DNA of 64,000 nt from Prostheceraeus crozeri (GCA_907163375.1 CAJQUW010010302.1:1-64000); one strand, 5' to 3'; shown: positions 36,861 through 51,100, numbered from the stretch's first letter. Numbers and translations are program-made. The notes: a model not told the origin generated them from the letters alone.

Positions 36861-37588
36861 TAAAATATCTTTCACATGCGTCGATACAGACAGCATCAAT
36901 GCGATGAGCCTTGTTGCTTTCTTTTTCGACATTATTCCATACCTAAATTACGCACAATAATGTTGGACATTTGAGGAGGCGTAAGCGCCTGAAAATGTCA
37001 TACATTGTTGCCCTAAAAAATATATGTTCATAATATTCTGCGTAATTGAAAGATCTGAGAAGCAATGTAGGAACACGGAAGCAGCAAAATTATGAATACG
37101 CATGTACATGTGCAGATATACGCTGACTGAGATTTCTAATCTTTATTTACCAACTATTGCATGATTGTTCTTTATAGCATTTCAAGAGTTAGATATCTTA
37201 ATTAGATGCCCGAACCGGCAGGGTGAGGGATATTTGAATCTCACGAGTTCCAATGCTGCGAAAATCAAGAATATTTGAATGGAAATTAAGTCTGACTAAT
37301 AGTGTAAATGTCTATTCACTGATCTAGTCTATACTAAAGCAAGACAAGTTTGGTCATTATTGGCGTAGATTATGCTCTTGCCAGTGCAGTGGAGAAGATA
37401 GTATCTCAAGCGCGGACAATAATCTGCTCTACAGGTCAAATAGAGCGATAGGATATCTACAATACACACAATGAGACAAATAAAATATCTTTCACAAGCA
37501 TCGATGTAAATCATCATTGCTAGATACATTGTTGCCTTCTTTTCCCACAGCTAAATTGCGCACAATGTTATCAATTATTTGAGGAGGT
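36861..37588. repeat. Pair of diverged direct repeats downstream of EGFR
   Basis: 36861..36980 and 37481..37588 align in direct orientation (AAAATATCTTTCACA, CTAAATT-CGCACAAT, TTTGAGGAGG), about 620 bases apart. They lie downstream of the EGFR stop codon, at a distance where the 3' untranslated region may already have ended. Confidence 0.6.
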
Positions 37589-39037
37589 TCCCTGTAACTA
37601 AGATAGAGCTAAACCACCACAAAATAAATTTGTTAAAGGATGAACGATATTTTTATGTGGTTGTGCTATAGAAAAGACATACAAATTTGTTTCAGTGTAG
37701 GATCCACTTAGAAATTTGAGTGTTTTTTCTGTTACACAGTACAGTCTACTTCTAATCAATTGCTACTATATTTATTCAGTTAAAGTAGCATGATTGGACA
37801 TCATTTTACACTATTCGAATGTGCAATACTGAGTATGATGAATTTCTGTATGCGTTCTCAGAATTTTATACAAGATGTAAATAGTCTACAGACAATCATC
37901 ATAATTGCAATCTTAAGATATTTCCAACTGCCCATATCGGAACGATTTTTCAAAACAAGATAATTCTCTCAAACATCTCCGTTGTATTGGGAAAAAGAAA
38001 AGTGAGAATATTTTCATTATATTGTATTCAAATTCATAAAGGATAGACTCGTTAATGAAATGTGCCCGATGTTCTAATTACATCTCGTACAATCTAGAAG
38101 TGACTGTATATGCATTACAACAATAAAAAATTTTACACACATTGTGGCAAATGTCTGAAATATCAGAATATAAAAAGTGCATGTACATGTGACAGTTTGA
38201 AAATTTCAATTGAAAAAATACATATCACATTTCTGTCCATTGTGGTATAATACTCAATGATATCTCACAGTAAATAGACGAATACTCACGTGACTTGTTT
38301 CAAAATTAATTGCTGTGAACCCTATTATGTTACTTTATATGAAATGAATGATATTTTGTAATCAAAAGAAAACGCTGATACAAAACAGAATGAAATAAGC
38401 TCACTATCAGAAAAATGTGCTAAATTCCCAACCAAAATTGATTACAAATTTCGGAATCAGTTACCAAGAGCAAATGCAAAATAAGAAGAGGCAGAAATCT
38501 CAACGAAAAATACACTAATCTGCGCTATACATTACAAAGGCAATACAAGTATCTGTAAAATGTGCAAAATGATTATACAAGATGCCAAGCAGCAATGACA
38601 TTATTCAAGATCTATGAAAACGATAATGCTTTACCATTGCACTATATGTGATAAAAGATAAAAACATTAGTCTGTGAAATCACAAAAATATGATAAGTCT
38701 ATACAGATTGAACATATACATACGTAGCTACATAAAATATAAAAACAATTCAGCAAGTATGATTAGATTTGTAATGAAATAGGGCAATTGGCCTTCAATA
38801 TTTACTCAGAGTAAATGTGTACACCGAACTTCTGCCAACTAATTAAGCCTTTTCTTGGAAGACGAGGCAGAACCTTAGATATTTGAAATATCTTATATAA
38901 AATCGATGTGATGTATTTCCTCGTCCTGTGACTTGACCAATGCTTGATGAAGATACAAGAACTTTATGAGACTTCAAACATCAGCTTTTTCTGTTTATGA
39001 AAGTTCGAGCAGAGTTGTGAAATACATGAACAAAATA
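37589..39037 (-). other. EGFR 3' untranslated region, extent uncertain
   Basis: AT-rich, no open frame worth noting. The nearest minus-strand AATAAA I see is at about 37769..37774, roughly 1.26 kb after the stop, so the transcript end is uncertain. Confidence 0.4.
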
Positions 39038-39195
39038 TCACACAATTTTAGTGTTTTCAAAAGCAGCTTCGTTGTAATATTGCTCCTTGGTGCCGTTTTC
39101 GAAATAGTCTGGGTTTAGCGCTTGCATGACGGACATTGGAGGAGCAGATGGCTTTTTCGACCTGTGGTTTTCCGCACTTGCCAAAGCATTTTCAC
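39038..39195 (-). CDS. EGFR: EGFR last exon: NPDY-containing tail end
   Basis: Acceptor ATATCTTTCAG. Two bases complete a Cys codon, then 51 codons and TGA at 39038..39040. It contains ALNPDYFEN, an NPxY site for PTB-domain adaptors such as Shc, and [11 protein letters not shown], whose YYN fits a Grb2-type YxN site. The protein ends FENTKIV. Confidence 0.95.
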
Positions 39196-42100
39196 CTGAA
39201 AGATATATATGCGTTATATGCTTTATACTATTTTAAATGCTTAATATATACTTAATGAATATAAAATTAGTGTCAACTTATTGACAAGATGTCTTGGTAA
39301 CCTTCCTTTACAAGATTTATACATTAAACTTCACTACACACGTACAACTTTATTGTGGACACTTTATTGGTCCATGATGAGTCAAAGCAGAATGGACGAA
39401 CAAGGACACGCTTTCAGTAATCGTGCTGCGTGCGTCAACAGTCTGTGTCCACTGTCCAGACAACAGAAATCGAAAAAATGGTGATAAAGAAAAATGCATA
39501 GATCCTAGATCATGACTGTCAGTCAAAAGTGTCACTCAAGGTAAAAACAAGGTGCAGCTTTATTGCTGACACTTATACGATACATGATAAGCTAGAAAAG
39601 AATGGACAAACAATGGAAGCAAAGAGATGCCTTCAATAATCGTGCTTCGTGCGTCATCACACAGAGTCCAGACAGTAACAATTTATTGAATGATGACAAT
39701 TAGAAAAACATTGATCTTATCAGCTCATTATCCTTTGAGTGTCAGCTAAATTTGCGCCTTGCTTATCTTTAGCTGCCACTTTTTACTTCTCACATTCAAA
39801 GGCAGCTAGTACTTGCACTGTGATGTAAAATAAAGTGATAATTATTACAATTGAATATTCGAAACTTTATTCTTAACGAAATAGACCGGATACCAGTATG
39901 TTCAATTCATTAAACAAAACTATACATCATGATTAAAATCATTACTACTTTTCATCAAGTTAATGATGCTACAGCTTTGTTACACAGTCTTCTAAAGATA
40001 AGTTACTCTTAAATAGTAAGAAGCCTTCCATTCTTTATTTATGATACAAATGTGTACCGGTAATTATAATTCCTTCAAAATGACAGACTGGGGTTTTGTT
40101 ATCAAAATTGCTTCGGCTTTTCGAAATACGTGATTAAAGATGACTGACTTAAACCACCTTCTTCATATTGTCGGACTCATTGCTATAATGCATATTGTAC
40201 ATTATAATTTAAACATTTTTGTTATTTTTATTATTTGCACGTGCAGCTTCGTGGTCAATGCGATACAATTTTTTCCAGAATTAAAGTTAATCCGTTAATA
40301 TCCTACAGAAGCTCGTCTGAAAAATAATCAGTTCTCCACTTGATCGCAAGCATATTTTGACTGGTGTAGACCTATACATCATTCATTGCTTAAATCTTTT
40401 CGCAAGCATCTTTGTCATTCAGTCGATTAGTATTGTGATTTCATTAAGTCGAGTATTCATAGTTTTGTTTGGTACAGTATAGTTTATCACCACTTGGGAT
40501 GAGTAGATGAAGAGAATAAAATATTTTTTCCTACAATTTTGCTGTTTTCATGAAGATAAACAACAATATTGCACTTCAATAAAAGTGATGCGATCGGTTA
40601 CTTAAATCTTTGTAGGTAAGTTTCCAAATGATGTTCAAACTTGAACAGAAATCATCTTCTTTTTGAAATTATTGAAATATTCATTTAAGTTTCTTTTAAA
40701 TGTATCCAAGCTTCTCAACAAATTGTGTGCTTGGCCTAACGAAAATATAGAAGGTCTGCTTAAATATCATATCAGTTTCATTCAGCATTTGTTTCGCCAA
40801 TTGAACTTGCATCATGTGGCAATTTGACAACAAAACATTAGTAAATTCGCTTCTGTCATTTGTGCACGTCCTGAATCAACCTGGATTTTACTCATGGGAT
40901 TCTGTAGAATATTTTCTTTGTAATTCAGTTATTTCAGTGATATTTTAACCAATTCATGCATATTGTCCTCTCTTGAGGACATTTTGACCCGTATCTGTTG
41001 GGTCAACATTGCTGTGCAATGTTGACCCCAAAACGGCAAAAATTGGCAACCATAAGAAAGAGGAGATCAATGCGCTTCTAATGGCACTTATCCCGACTTC
41101 GCACGATCCCTAGCACGCCCGCAAATTGCATTTGAAGAAAATTCTTATTTTTCAAAAGAAACTCTAGTTTTGAAAATAATTTATGCATCAAAGGTTTAAT
41201 AAGAATCAACTACTAAACGAGTAGAAACTGATCGGATTGTCAAATGTTTTGATAATTGATATTTTTCATTTTCGATAATAATCTAATAGCAGATATCACT
41301 GATGCGTCAGGATGTATGTTATACATATTATTGCGCCCTGCATGCACTCTGATCAGGTGCTTACAGTCGGTGTTAAGAACCAGTCCGTAGCAGCCAGCAG
41401 GTAGATCTTTATCGTGATAGGCAATACATATCATGTTAGAATTGTTTTAAGACAATTTACATTTAAGCATTGCATTGATAAGAAGACACATTTTATTGAT
41501 GTGAGCAGAGGTACTTTATAGTAATTAAAGTTAAGACATTTATTGCCATCTTTTAAAATAGTTAAAATATTTGTAGTGCTCAAGGAACAAAGCAAAATTC
41601 AGGTGACTGTCTTTTTACTAGCTACCGTAAAATGGGGGTAATTCGGACACCTTTTTGAGTTTTTTTTTTAAATTTTCTTGTCATTTATAATGATGCTATG
41701 ATCCTATAATCCTACAGGAACCGCAAATGGGGCGTTATTTACAATATATAATGACCCGGTAACCTCAAGCCTTGTAGAAATTAGTCTGGATAATTTCTAC
41801 GAGGGCTACTTAAAAAAAGAAAAAATGGGGTAATTCGGACACCAACAAGTTTTGTATTTCAAACTGAACAGAAACGATCTAAATCAAATGAAAATGTTGC
41901 AAAATGAAGTTAAAATGAGTCTATGTACACTGCGCACACTCGAAAAAGGGATCAACGCTTCCACCGTTGCAATTGCCACAGAACCACTCGGCACAAGTAA
42001 CACATTGGATCCAGTCCGGTCCACTGGACTTCATAAAGGCGACTGAACAGATTGCGCATGTGTCGTCTTCATCACTTGGTCACGTGAGTCATACATTGAA

Positions 42101-45100
42101 TCCTTGATCGCTGAACAAGTTTGCGAGTGATTCATCAACATACTCGCGTGCGATAACAATAGACAGTGAGAAATGCCGTCTCAGCAGATTGATCAGCATC
42201 AATTAGCCTTGCTTGCTGCACCCACCGGCGCAAGAAATTCCAAGAATTCGCGTCGTCTGTATTTGGGTACAACAACTGACCAGCTACAAACGAGTGACTG
42301 AATTAGTAAGGGTTTCTAATGGTACTTCCGCAAGCCAGCCCATTTCAACCTACAACAAAGCTTTGTGGTAGATCAAACCTGATGAAAAATAGAAAAATTC
42401 GTTTTTTTTCGACTTTTTTTGAATTTCAAATATAATGTAGCTGTGAATACACTGAAAAAATTTTTCGCGTCTATTGATAAATTTCAGTTGATCAATGTAT
42501 ATCTAACTAAAAAAATGCATTTCGGTCTCACTAGAAGCATCTAACAATTTTCATTAGTCGATTAAAGATAAAAAGTGACCAGGTGTCCGAATTACCCCAC
42601 GGTGTCCGAATTACCGCACGGTGTCCGAATTACCCCATTTTACGGTATGTCGTTGGGATCATTTTGAATTCATTTTATATTGACATAATGACAAGTGTGG
42701 TGACAAAGCATAAAACAGAATAGATAAGTTTAGAGGGCTATGTAAATAATTGGTATCATAGGCATTCGAAATGTCAAAATACTTACAAGAATGTGGAGAA
42801 GTCATACGTTCTCGTTCTTGCCAGTGATTATCAAGAGGTGCGTGGGACGATTGCGATGAATTTGGAGCTATTGGTTGAAGATAACCATCGTCCTCTTCCT
42901 CCTGATTAACCAATTTTGGCGATAATTCTACTTTCAGAACTTCTTTTTCTGGCATTTCAAAGGAATCATGTCGAGCACGCGGAATATGTATAGGACTGTC
43001 TAAGGGATCACTAGCATACCTCGATCGGTCACGTCGATCACTGGTCGGAGCGCGCTTATTCGCCAATTCCTTCTCCAGATGTCCGTATTTCTGCTCAGTT
43101 CCTGAGCAAGTTGGCAAGATGGCGGCGAGATTGATTTCTCCGAGATGACGACGGCCGGTGATTAGGTGGTTTGGAGTAGTAGTCACTTGGGGACTGATTG
43201 GTTCAGCCCCAGTTGTTTTCAGAGGTCGAAGAGAACTACAAACTTGTCGGTATGAAGGAGGGGTGTATCCTTCACCAGTATCTCCTTCACAAGCGGAATA
43301 ATCATCCTTGTTTGTATCTGCGTCTTCTTCTTCAGTTTCTGGTTCCTCATTATTGAAGTCGTCTTCCTCCTCTACCATATGAGGCAACGTAGATGGCGTA
43401 TGGTGACGCATTTCCACGACATCCCCTGGTTGAATCGTATCATCGGTCTCATAACGAGCACTATTTCTGTCTGGTTCTTGAATGTCTCCCTGTAAGATTG
43501 ACAGTAAATAGAAGTCAATTGAAAAGTACTATGAGGAATTAAAGCAGCTTATATTCACTTTACACGAATCATATATCTCATGTCTCATGAAATTATATTT
43601 TTATCATGTAAAGGATGATATGGCTTTGAAAAAAAAGATTCTAATTGATTCAAATTTAATCATAACAATTCAAATATTATGAAATGTGAAAGAAATTTCA
43701 TTAATGACGAGTCGAATTAAAAAGGCATTGTAGCCGATGAAGCCATGCAATCAGTGAAAAGAGCGGTTGGAATTTTACGCTGATGATTTTGAAAGATTCT
43801 ATTCGTATTGCACACTTTTCAGCAAATCATGTTACTGATTGGTTTCATAGTAGCTAGGTTAGGTCTGCTTTATCAAAAAAGTTTGATAACATTGAAATCA
43901 TCGAATTTCAAAAATCATGTTTCTTCTTATATATACAGTAAACCTTACTTAGCAGACACCTCACAAAAGCGGACAATTCTGAATTAAGGACAGATTTTCA
44001 AAGTCCCACCAAAAATTACAATATAAAAGGCAAATACAACCTTAGAATTTAGGATGCTCCCAAATTCAGAATTAAGGACATACAGATTACTCCAACCAAA
44101 TAACATGTTACCGCACAATAACGGTCAGTCTGTCTGTTAACATGAGTCAAGCTGACATGATGAAGACAATGTGAGTGCTCAACATGAAGAATTTTGTCCG
44201 GATCATCAAGAACGTCGCTCTTACTAAGGATCATGGCGAACTGATAGACATTTGCATGGACGGAGATGTTTTAGCAAACATTATCAGCAAAAATTTGCTA
44301 CCAAACTCGTATTACAGTGGATTTTTATGTATGTTTACATGCAGCAAGTATGTAAGTCTTCTTTATCCAGTACATGACTATTTCTCAGGAGTCTAGTGAT
44401 CTCAATAATAGGTAATTTGTCGCTAAAATGCCAAAAAATTGTTGATGATCAAAATTAAAAGAGGAGACATAACTATGCACTTGTAGGGTCATATTTACAT
44501 GTCTATGTGCATGCATAACCAGACGACTTTATGCAAAAACTCACAATTGCGGCCATTTCCAAATAGCGTGCCCTTTTAATCAGTCCCTCTACTGGCCGTA
44601 ATTCCGAGCTTTTACTGTATTACACTTATTGATCCTAACAGATTGCCATCTCGGCCAAGACGAAAGTATGAAAACATTGATGTATTATGTTAAATGTGCA
44701 TGGATGATGTTGCAATATGGACCTGTGAAGCTTCGATTTTCGATTCACAATTGTAATTCGAGAAAAATTCGAATCCGTTTGGATTCTCGATGAAAGCAGT
44801 TGAAGACGTTGTTTCCTAAGCAGGAGTTAGTTGAAGCAGCTTACATGCTTCACAGTACGTGCTTCATGTTGACTTGAGTACGTGTTCTTTTGATGCAAAT
44901 CAACCACTGTTTGTAGGTGCGTGTCAATTCGAAGACATGTTCGATGCTTTTGTTATGAATTGACGATATCTTCAATATCCCTCAGCTAAGCAAACCGTAA
45001 ATAAAAATAACTAGAGTATGCCTGTGCAAATTTTCGATGATTCGATGCGAGATTCGATTCTACTCAAACTTTGTCACTTCGCGGGTTCCTACACGGAAAA

Positions 45101-48100
45101 CTGTAGAGCACGAAAATTGACTGATTCTGGAAACGAAAACTATGTACAAAAAGAGTATGACAAAATGTGCGAAAGCACTGTTCGTGCTCATATGTTACAC
45201 TGTAAATCAAAAAGTCCGAGTTACTAAATTGATTAGTAAACGGAAGAATGCCAAAATTACCGAACTTAAATTCACAGAAGTACTAAAATGCTTATTAAGT
45301 GCTAACTGAGTACCAATATGATGAAATATCTATATAAAGAATTTGTTCAGTCAATCTTGATTACAAAAATATTGTGGAAATGTATTATCAATATTGTAAC
45401 TTAAAAGAATCGAAAAATTGATTTGAAAAGCAGAAAAAACGCGTTTGACATGACATTTGTTTTAACTTTATAACTATTCCAAGCAAATAAAAAATGTTTC
45501 ACTCGATTTTCGTGATTAAGATGGATTGTGAAGTGCGGAGCTATGTGCTAAAATGTGGCGCTTGCCCCATGGACCTGGGATGTATAAGGACGTGACACGT
45601 GCCAAATGTAGTGAGTTAGATGCATCTAGTGGATGACCCGCGCTTTGATCTGGATAGTACACTAGTCTATTGATATATGTCTAGTCTTCTACATAGGTAT
45701 CACACGAGTGATGAGCAACGACTGTGGGTAGGGTAACCAATAAGCAGCTGCTATCAACAAGTCAACACAGCTGTTTATCGTTCCTGCTGAAAAATTGTCA
45801 CTCGCGTCGATTCTTTCTCATCTCATGATTACTCACAGCTGGCAATGACGGTTTGCTGTGTACCTATCGAAGTGGGTACAGTTAAACAAGAAACGATCCT
45901 GCAAGCCAATCGTGACCTTCCATCGATCTCCTTTCAATGAACCTAAGAAATCAATTTGGATCAAAAGCATTCATCGAACTAATTTATTTCAACGGCATAT
46001 ATATACACGCACATGTTCTTTTCTTCTTTTCACTTCAATGATGATGATCATAAAAACTAGTCAACCGATTTGCACATTCTCCGCGTGGACATGTTATGAC
46101 TGCATTTGGCATAGGGATTGTCATTTTTATAATCGTGAACGGTAAGGCGCCATTTTGCAGAGACTTTCAAAGACATAATGAAATCTAAGTCAATTGCTTT
46201 AATTTCAATATTGATACTATTAGCACTTACTGACTGCATCTGACTTTTTCAATTGACTTATTATGTCGTATGGAAGCCCTTGTATAAAGTCTACATATTT
46301 TATTTTCTCAGGAGCATGCCAATTTTCTTTGATTACACTGTAATTCAATGTATTCTGTATTTAATCATTTTCTTCAAGATGAATATAATTATTGATCCAA
46401 ATGCATTTGTGTTTAATTGCAGTTCTTATAGATGGATATTCATATGGGATACAGTGGGTCAGATATGCCGTATAGCAGCTATCTACTTGTGGGGGTGATA
46501 GTCCTATGCAACTCAATTGAGTATTCGTTTAAGGTGGATATTATATATCTTTATTCTTAATTTCGAAGAGCACCACCCAAATAAATTTGAAAACTGCATA
46601 CAATTATCGCGAGGAGTGATCAGACGAAAGGTGACTCGCGATAATTGCAGTTTTCAAAAATTTTATTGGGTGGTGCTGTTCGAAATTAAGAATAAAGATA
46701 TCATTAAATGAGTAATAAATGAGTATGAATTGAGTAGTGTACCTTCGAACACAAAGAGTTCGAAAATGAGTACTAATATTACTAATAGTAACTCAAAGAG
46801 TAATATGTAGATTTTCGGATTCATTTCTTAGTCGTAGTTGGGTCTCAGGATATATGCTTTTCTAGCACTCATTAGGGACTTTACGAATAACACACTGTGG
46901 ATCATACAGTCCTATTTAAGTATGAATCTGAGTACTAAACAGAGGATTGTCCAATAGTCTTCGTGGCGAATGCACACGAGCACCAGTGCTTTCGAGCACT
47001 TTGTTATTCTCGCTTTGTAATTGGTTTTGTAAGCAGCTTTGGCATCGCACAGTTTACAGTGTAGTCGTAATGTACATGTACAACAGAAGAAATAGCACAA
47101 TGAACATGCACATGCAATTTTGATTATATTATCATTGAGAAGTGTTTTTATGGCTCAATTTGAGACTTAAAGACAAAAGTACTTGTGGTTTGAATACTTC
47201 TGTGTATTTTAGCAACACAATTGGTCTGCAATCATTAGACCAAACGGTATTTATTTGAATTGAATGCGCCGATGTAAAATTAGTTCGAAAAATAGAATTA
47301 AGAAGGTAAAATATGTAGTATGTTGTACAACTCAGTAGTATCTAAACTTTTAATAACGATTACATGAAATGTTCAAATGAACTTTAACTTATTTACCGAT
47401 AGGAATGTTATGACGAGTTGACTGTAATCAGAAATCAGAAAATCAGAAACCCTCTAATGGACGATAAATTAAATTAAACAGAAAATATCATACCGTTTTC
47501 ATATACGTGTATGTGGAAAAATGTCAATTTAGATCAATATTTAGATCTTTTCATGCACATTAGAAAAATGTAAAAGTTCATCATTACTTGACAAAACATT
47601 GTGAAATATTTCCCTGAATGCAGGTATTTGACCGTCAGTTCCGTATGCATATTTAGAATCATGATTGCTTTATGAATTGTCAGATAGATTTTGATGTAAC
47701 TAGATTACTGTTTGCTTTCCGATTTACTGCTTATACGTAGTTTGATAGCATAATTATTGCGCCATTTTGAATGACCTAGTCCTCCATCTGTCTGCAAATG
47801 ACAAAATAATTGCATGATATCGAAAAATATTCGAGCAGACTCGAATTTGGACATTCCAAAGGATTAGTTACTTGAATCGAAAATTCCGTTTCCATTTAAT
47901 AATGATAGTCTCGCATCATTAAACTATTGCTATTCAATACACATTAACCGAACCTTCAAATTATTACAATTAAATGGTTCCGGTTATATGGTAAAAAAGA
48001 ACAAGACAGACAATATGAGGCTGCTTGATTTCTGTAATGTGATATCAAAATGGCATTCTTGAGTATAATCAACAAAAATCAGTTTGAGTGTGAATTCATC

Positions 48101-51100
48101 GATGATTTCATTCGGGCTTGGAACAAATAATTTCGAATTGTACGAAATGCCTTTGTGTACATAAATGAATCCCTTTTCAAGTATGTTTATTTTCACATAG
48201 GCTTGTGTTACTTCAGCTTTCCAAAAAAAAGATTGCTTGTATTCTCTGATTGTGTTCGCATGTTCATTTTCTGAGAGAAAGTATTTTCTCATGTTGCTTG
48301 CTCCTTTTGTAAGCATTTGCGCAAAATATTTAAATATATTATGTAAATTTGAATACATTTTCACATTTGCTCAGATTCCTAAGAGAACAAGTGTACTTCA
48401 ATTCTCTTCTGACGTCACGGATTGAGTGCGATGTGGCACCGGATTTGATGCTTGCATGTTTGTAATTAAAAGACATAATAGTTGACCCAACAATATCTTT
48501 AGATTGCTTGCAGGAAAGATTTCAATCTTCCATCTGCTTGCTATGATATCTGAGACACTTGACAAGGTTTATATACAAGGTTTTATAAGAATGGTATATA
48601 TTTTCACCATATCATCGATCGGGCGCGTCTAAATACTACAAATGCGCCACAAATGTGATTATATTACCACTAATACATTTCAGCCGCCACAAATACAGCA
48701 GGATTGACACGGAAGCAACAAATACTGCCACAAATACATTTTCCTGTTAGAAGAAGAAGCTCTTATGCTCTTATTAGAAGATAAGAGCTTCTTATTGCCA
48801 CAGGTACACTTATACAGTACAATCAATGCAAATTTGAATGAACTTGAAGATTGCCACAAAGACTACCCCAACACATTCCTTTTCCACAAATAGATTGCAT
48901 TCAGTATCGCCACGCAAACTGATCCAGCCGAAACAGGGTAGGCAATGAAAAGGTGCGTTGCAATCTATTTGTCGGAAGAATATTATGTTGGGATAGTCTT
49001 TGTGGCAATCTTCAAGTTGATTCAAACTTGCATTGATTGTACTGTACAGTTAGTACATGTTAGTTTAGGTGCACCTGCGGCAGTACGAGCTTCTGTTTCT
49101 ATTAGTAAGACTGTATTTGCGGCAGGATTTGTTGCTTCTGTGCCAATCCTGCTGCATCGGTGGCAGAGGAAATGCATTTCTGCTGTATTTGTGGCGGTTG
49201 AAATGTATTTTTGCCGTATTTGTAGTGTATTTCTGGTATTTAGTCGTATTTGTGGCGTACTTGTGGATATAGACGGGCCCACATCGATCAATAAATTGAT
49301 GAAAAATAGTAATGAAAATTCGCTTTGACTGTGAACTTTAAGAAATTTATTCCTTTCACGTTTTCTTCACTTGTGAAAAATTATGCTCAGCTAATGTGAT
49401 TGACAATACCATAATGAAATAAGGCTTTTGAGGGGCTGAAGAAGCACAGCACAATTGCTATCATGATGCACCCCTCTGTTTGCATTTGGCCTTGAAAAAT
49501 GAATTTGTTCCAAGCCTGATTGCAATGCATGCCATTGATTATGCTACCATTTGCAATGTGCACTAATAGAATTTCAGAGTAGAGAGAGAAACACACCGAA
49601 TAAAAGTCATATTCATCCCAGAAAAGGGTATCAGGTTTCGTTTGATCCATCCATGGGGCATAGCAGTTGTCGGTAAATGCGAATAAGTTGATATCCTTCC
49701 TATGTTGATTATCTGTTGAACAAATATTGCACACCAACTCCGAGTAATATGATACATCCGGATAATCGCATTTTGGGAGTTGAAGCTTCTGACGATAAAC
49801 ATCTCTCTGTTTAAAACGCAAAAAGTGAGGTTGTTTATTTAATTCAGTTTGTAGGAATCTTGTGAATTAACTTGCATCATACTGTTCGATACAAAAAACA
49901 ACACTTCGAGAAATAGGTATTTGATTTCAATCTGATTGGAGGGAGCGGATGGAAACTGTTGATAACGAAGACGGCCGGTGTTTTTTGTAGGTATCTATGG
50001 AAGTACAAGGTTCCTCGGCAAAACCACAATTCACAATGAAATACAAAATAATAGCTTGTAATTGTACTCGAACATCTACTACACTTACATCGATATTGAC
50101 GTATCTGCATTCAAATTTTGTAATTGATTTGTAGATATGTATAATTGATTATTGCAATTATGAAATGTTAAAACATGTGCTGTGAATTATTCAGGCATGT
50201 TGATTTAAATAAACTTTTCGATTACAGATGAATTCTATCACCCGCAGATAATTTCTATTACACTGCATAAAAGACATCAGATATAGATTGCATACACCAT
50301 AGAATTAGACAGGTCGTCTTAACTTCTGTTTGACTAAAAAGGAAACACTGGAAGGTGTAGCACTAATGAAATGGCACAAACTGCTGACATAATTCCATAG
50401 CAATCGAACATTGAGCAGCCAGTTCAATATTAAACACGCCAAATTGTATGAAGTTTCAGTGATTGTTATCAACCGGACCACACAGCAAAGAAACACAGTC
50501 GATGTCAAGTTCTACAGAGAATTTTGTGAACGCTTTTTCGTGCGCCTGCTATCTTTTTTAATAATGATCGGAAGGCCCTACATAATCGAGAAAACCTTTG
50601 CGCAATGATCTGCATTCTTCGAATCTGAAGGAATCGTGGCGATCGGAGCATTTTGAAGGAATTCACGGCAATTAGCAAGCAACGCATGACTATTTTTTCT
50701 ATCTCCGTAAGGTATTAAAATTTCTTTTTGTCCATTTAGTAAGTTCCCGCATGTGCCATCGTTTTGAATCAGTTTCCACTTCTAGCAAAGTGATGCGCTT
50801 AAACAATCTAATTCTGTGATTGTATATCACACATTGTATGATGTGATACATTGATTCAAATATTCAAATTAAACTATATTCAAACATGTATGTGAAAATC
50901 TTCTTCATCGTTGTCTTTCAACATTCTCCTCATCATACAAATTACAGTACATCACTTATTTCTACATAATTCTTTCTTTGTCCTGCATGTGCTCTGTTGG
51001 AAGCTTCAGTCTCTGTGTTGTGAGTTTCAGATTTCTAATGAGATTATCTTTGAAAAGTGTTGCATTTCTGCGTTGCAATAAATATCAAAACCTTAGTTCT

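Larger units (their letters stand above)
39196..42786 (-). other. Last EGFR intron, 3.6 kb
   Basis: It contains a two-copy tandem repeat (39343..39765), a perfect hairpin (41000..41028) and a pogo-like element (41625..42645) whose right end is 141 bases from the donor of the preceding exon. Nothing recognised in 39766..40999. Confidence 0.85.

Noticed and set aside
42659-43417. A stand-alone acidic protein on the minus strand
   Set aside because: The frame is an internal EGFR exon: it opens with a splice acceptor at 43490 and ends at a GTAAGT donor at 42786, and its phase fits both neighbours.
46253-46498. Hydrophobic plus-strand frame of 81 codons in EGFR intron
   Set aside because: AT-rich low-complexity composition, no domain, no splice context.
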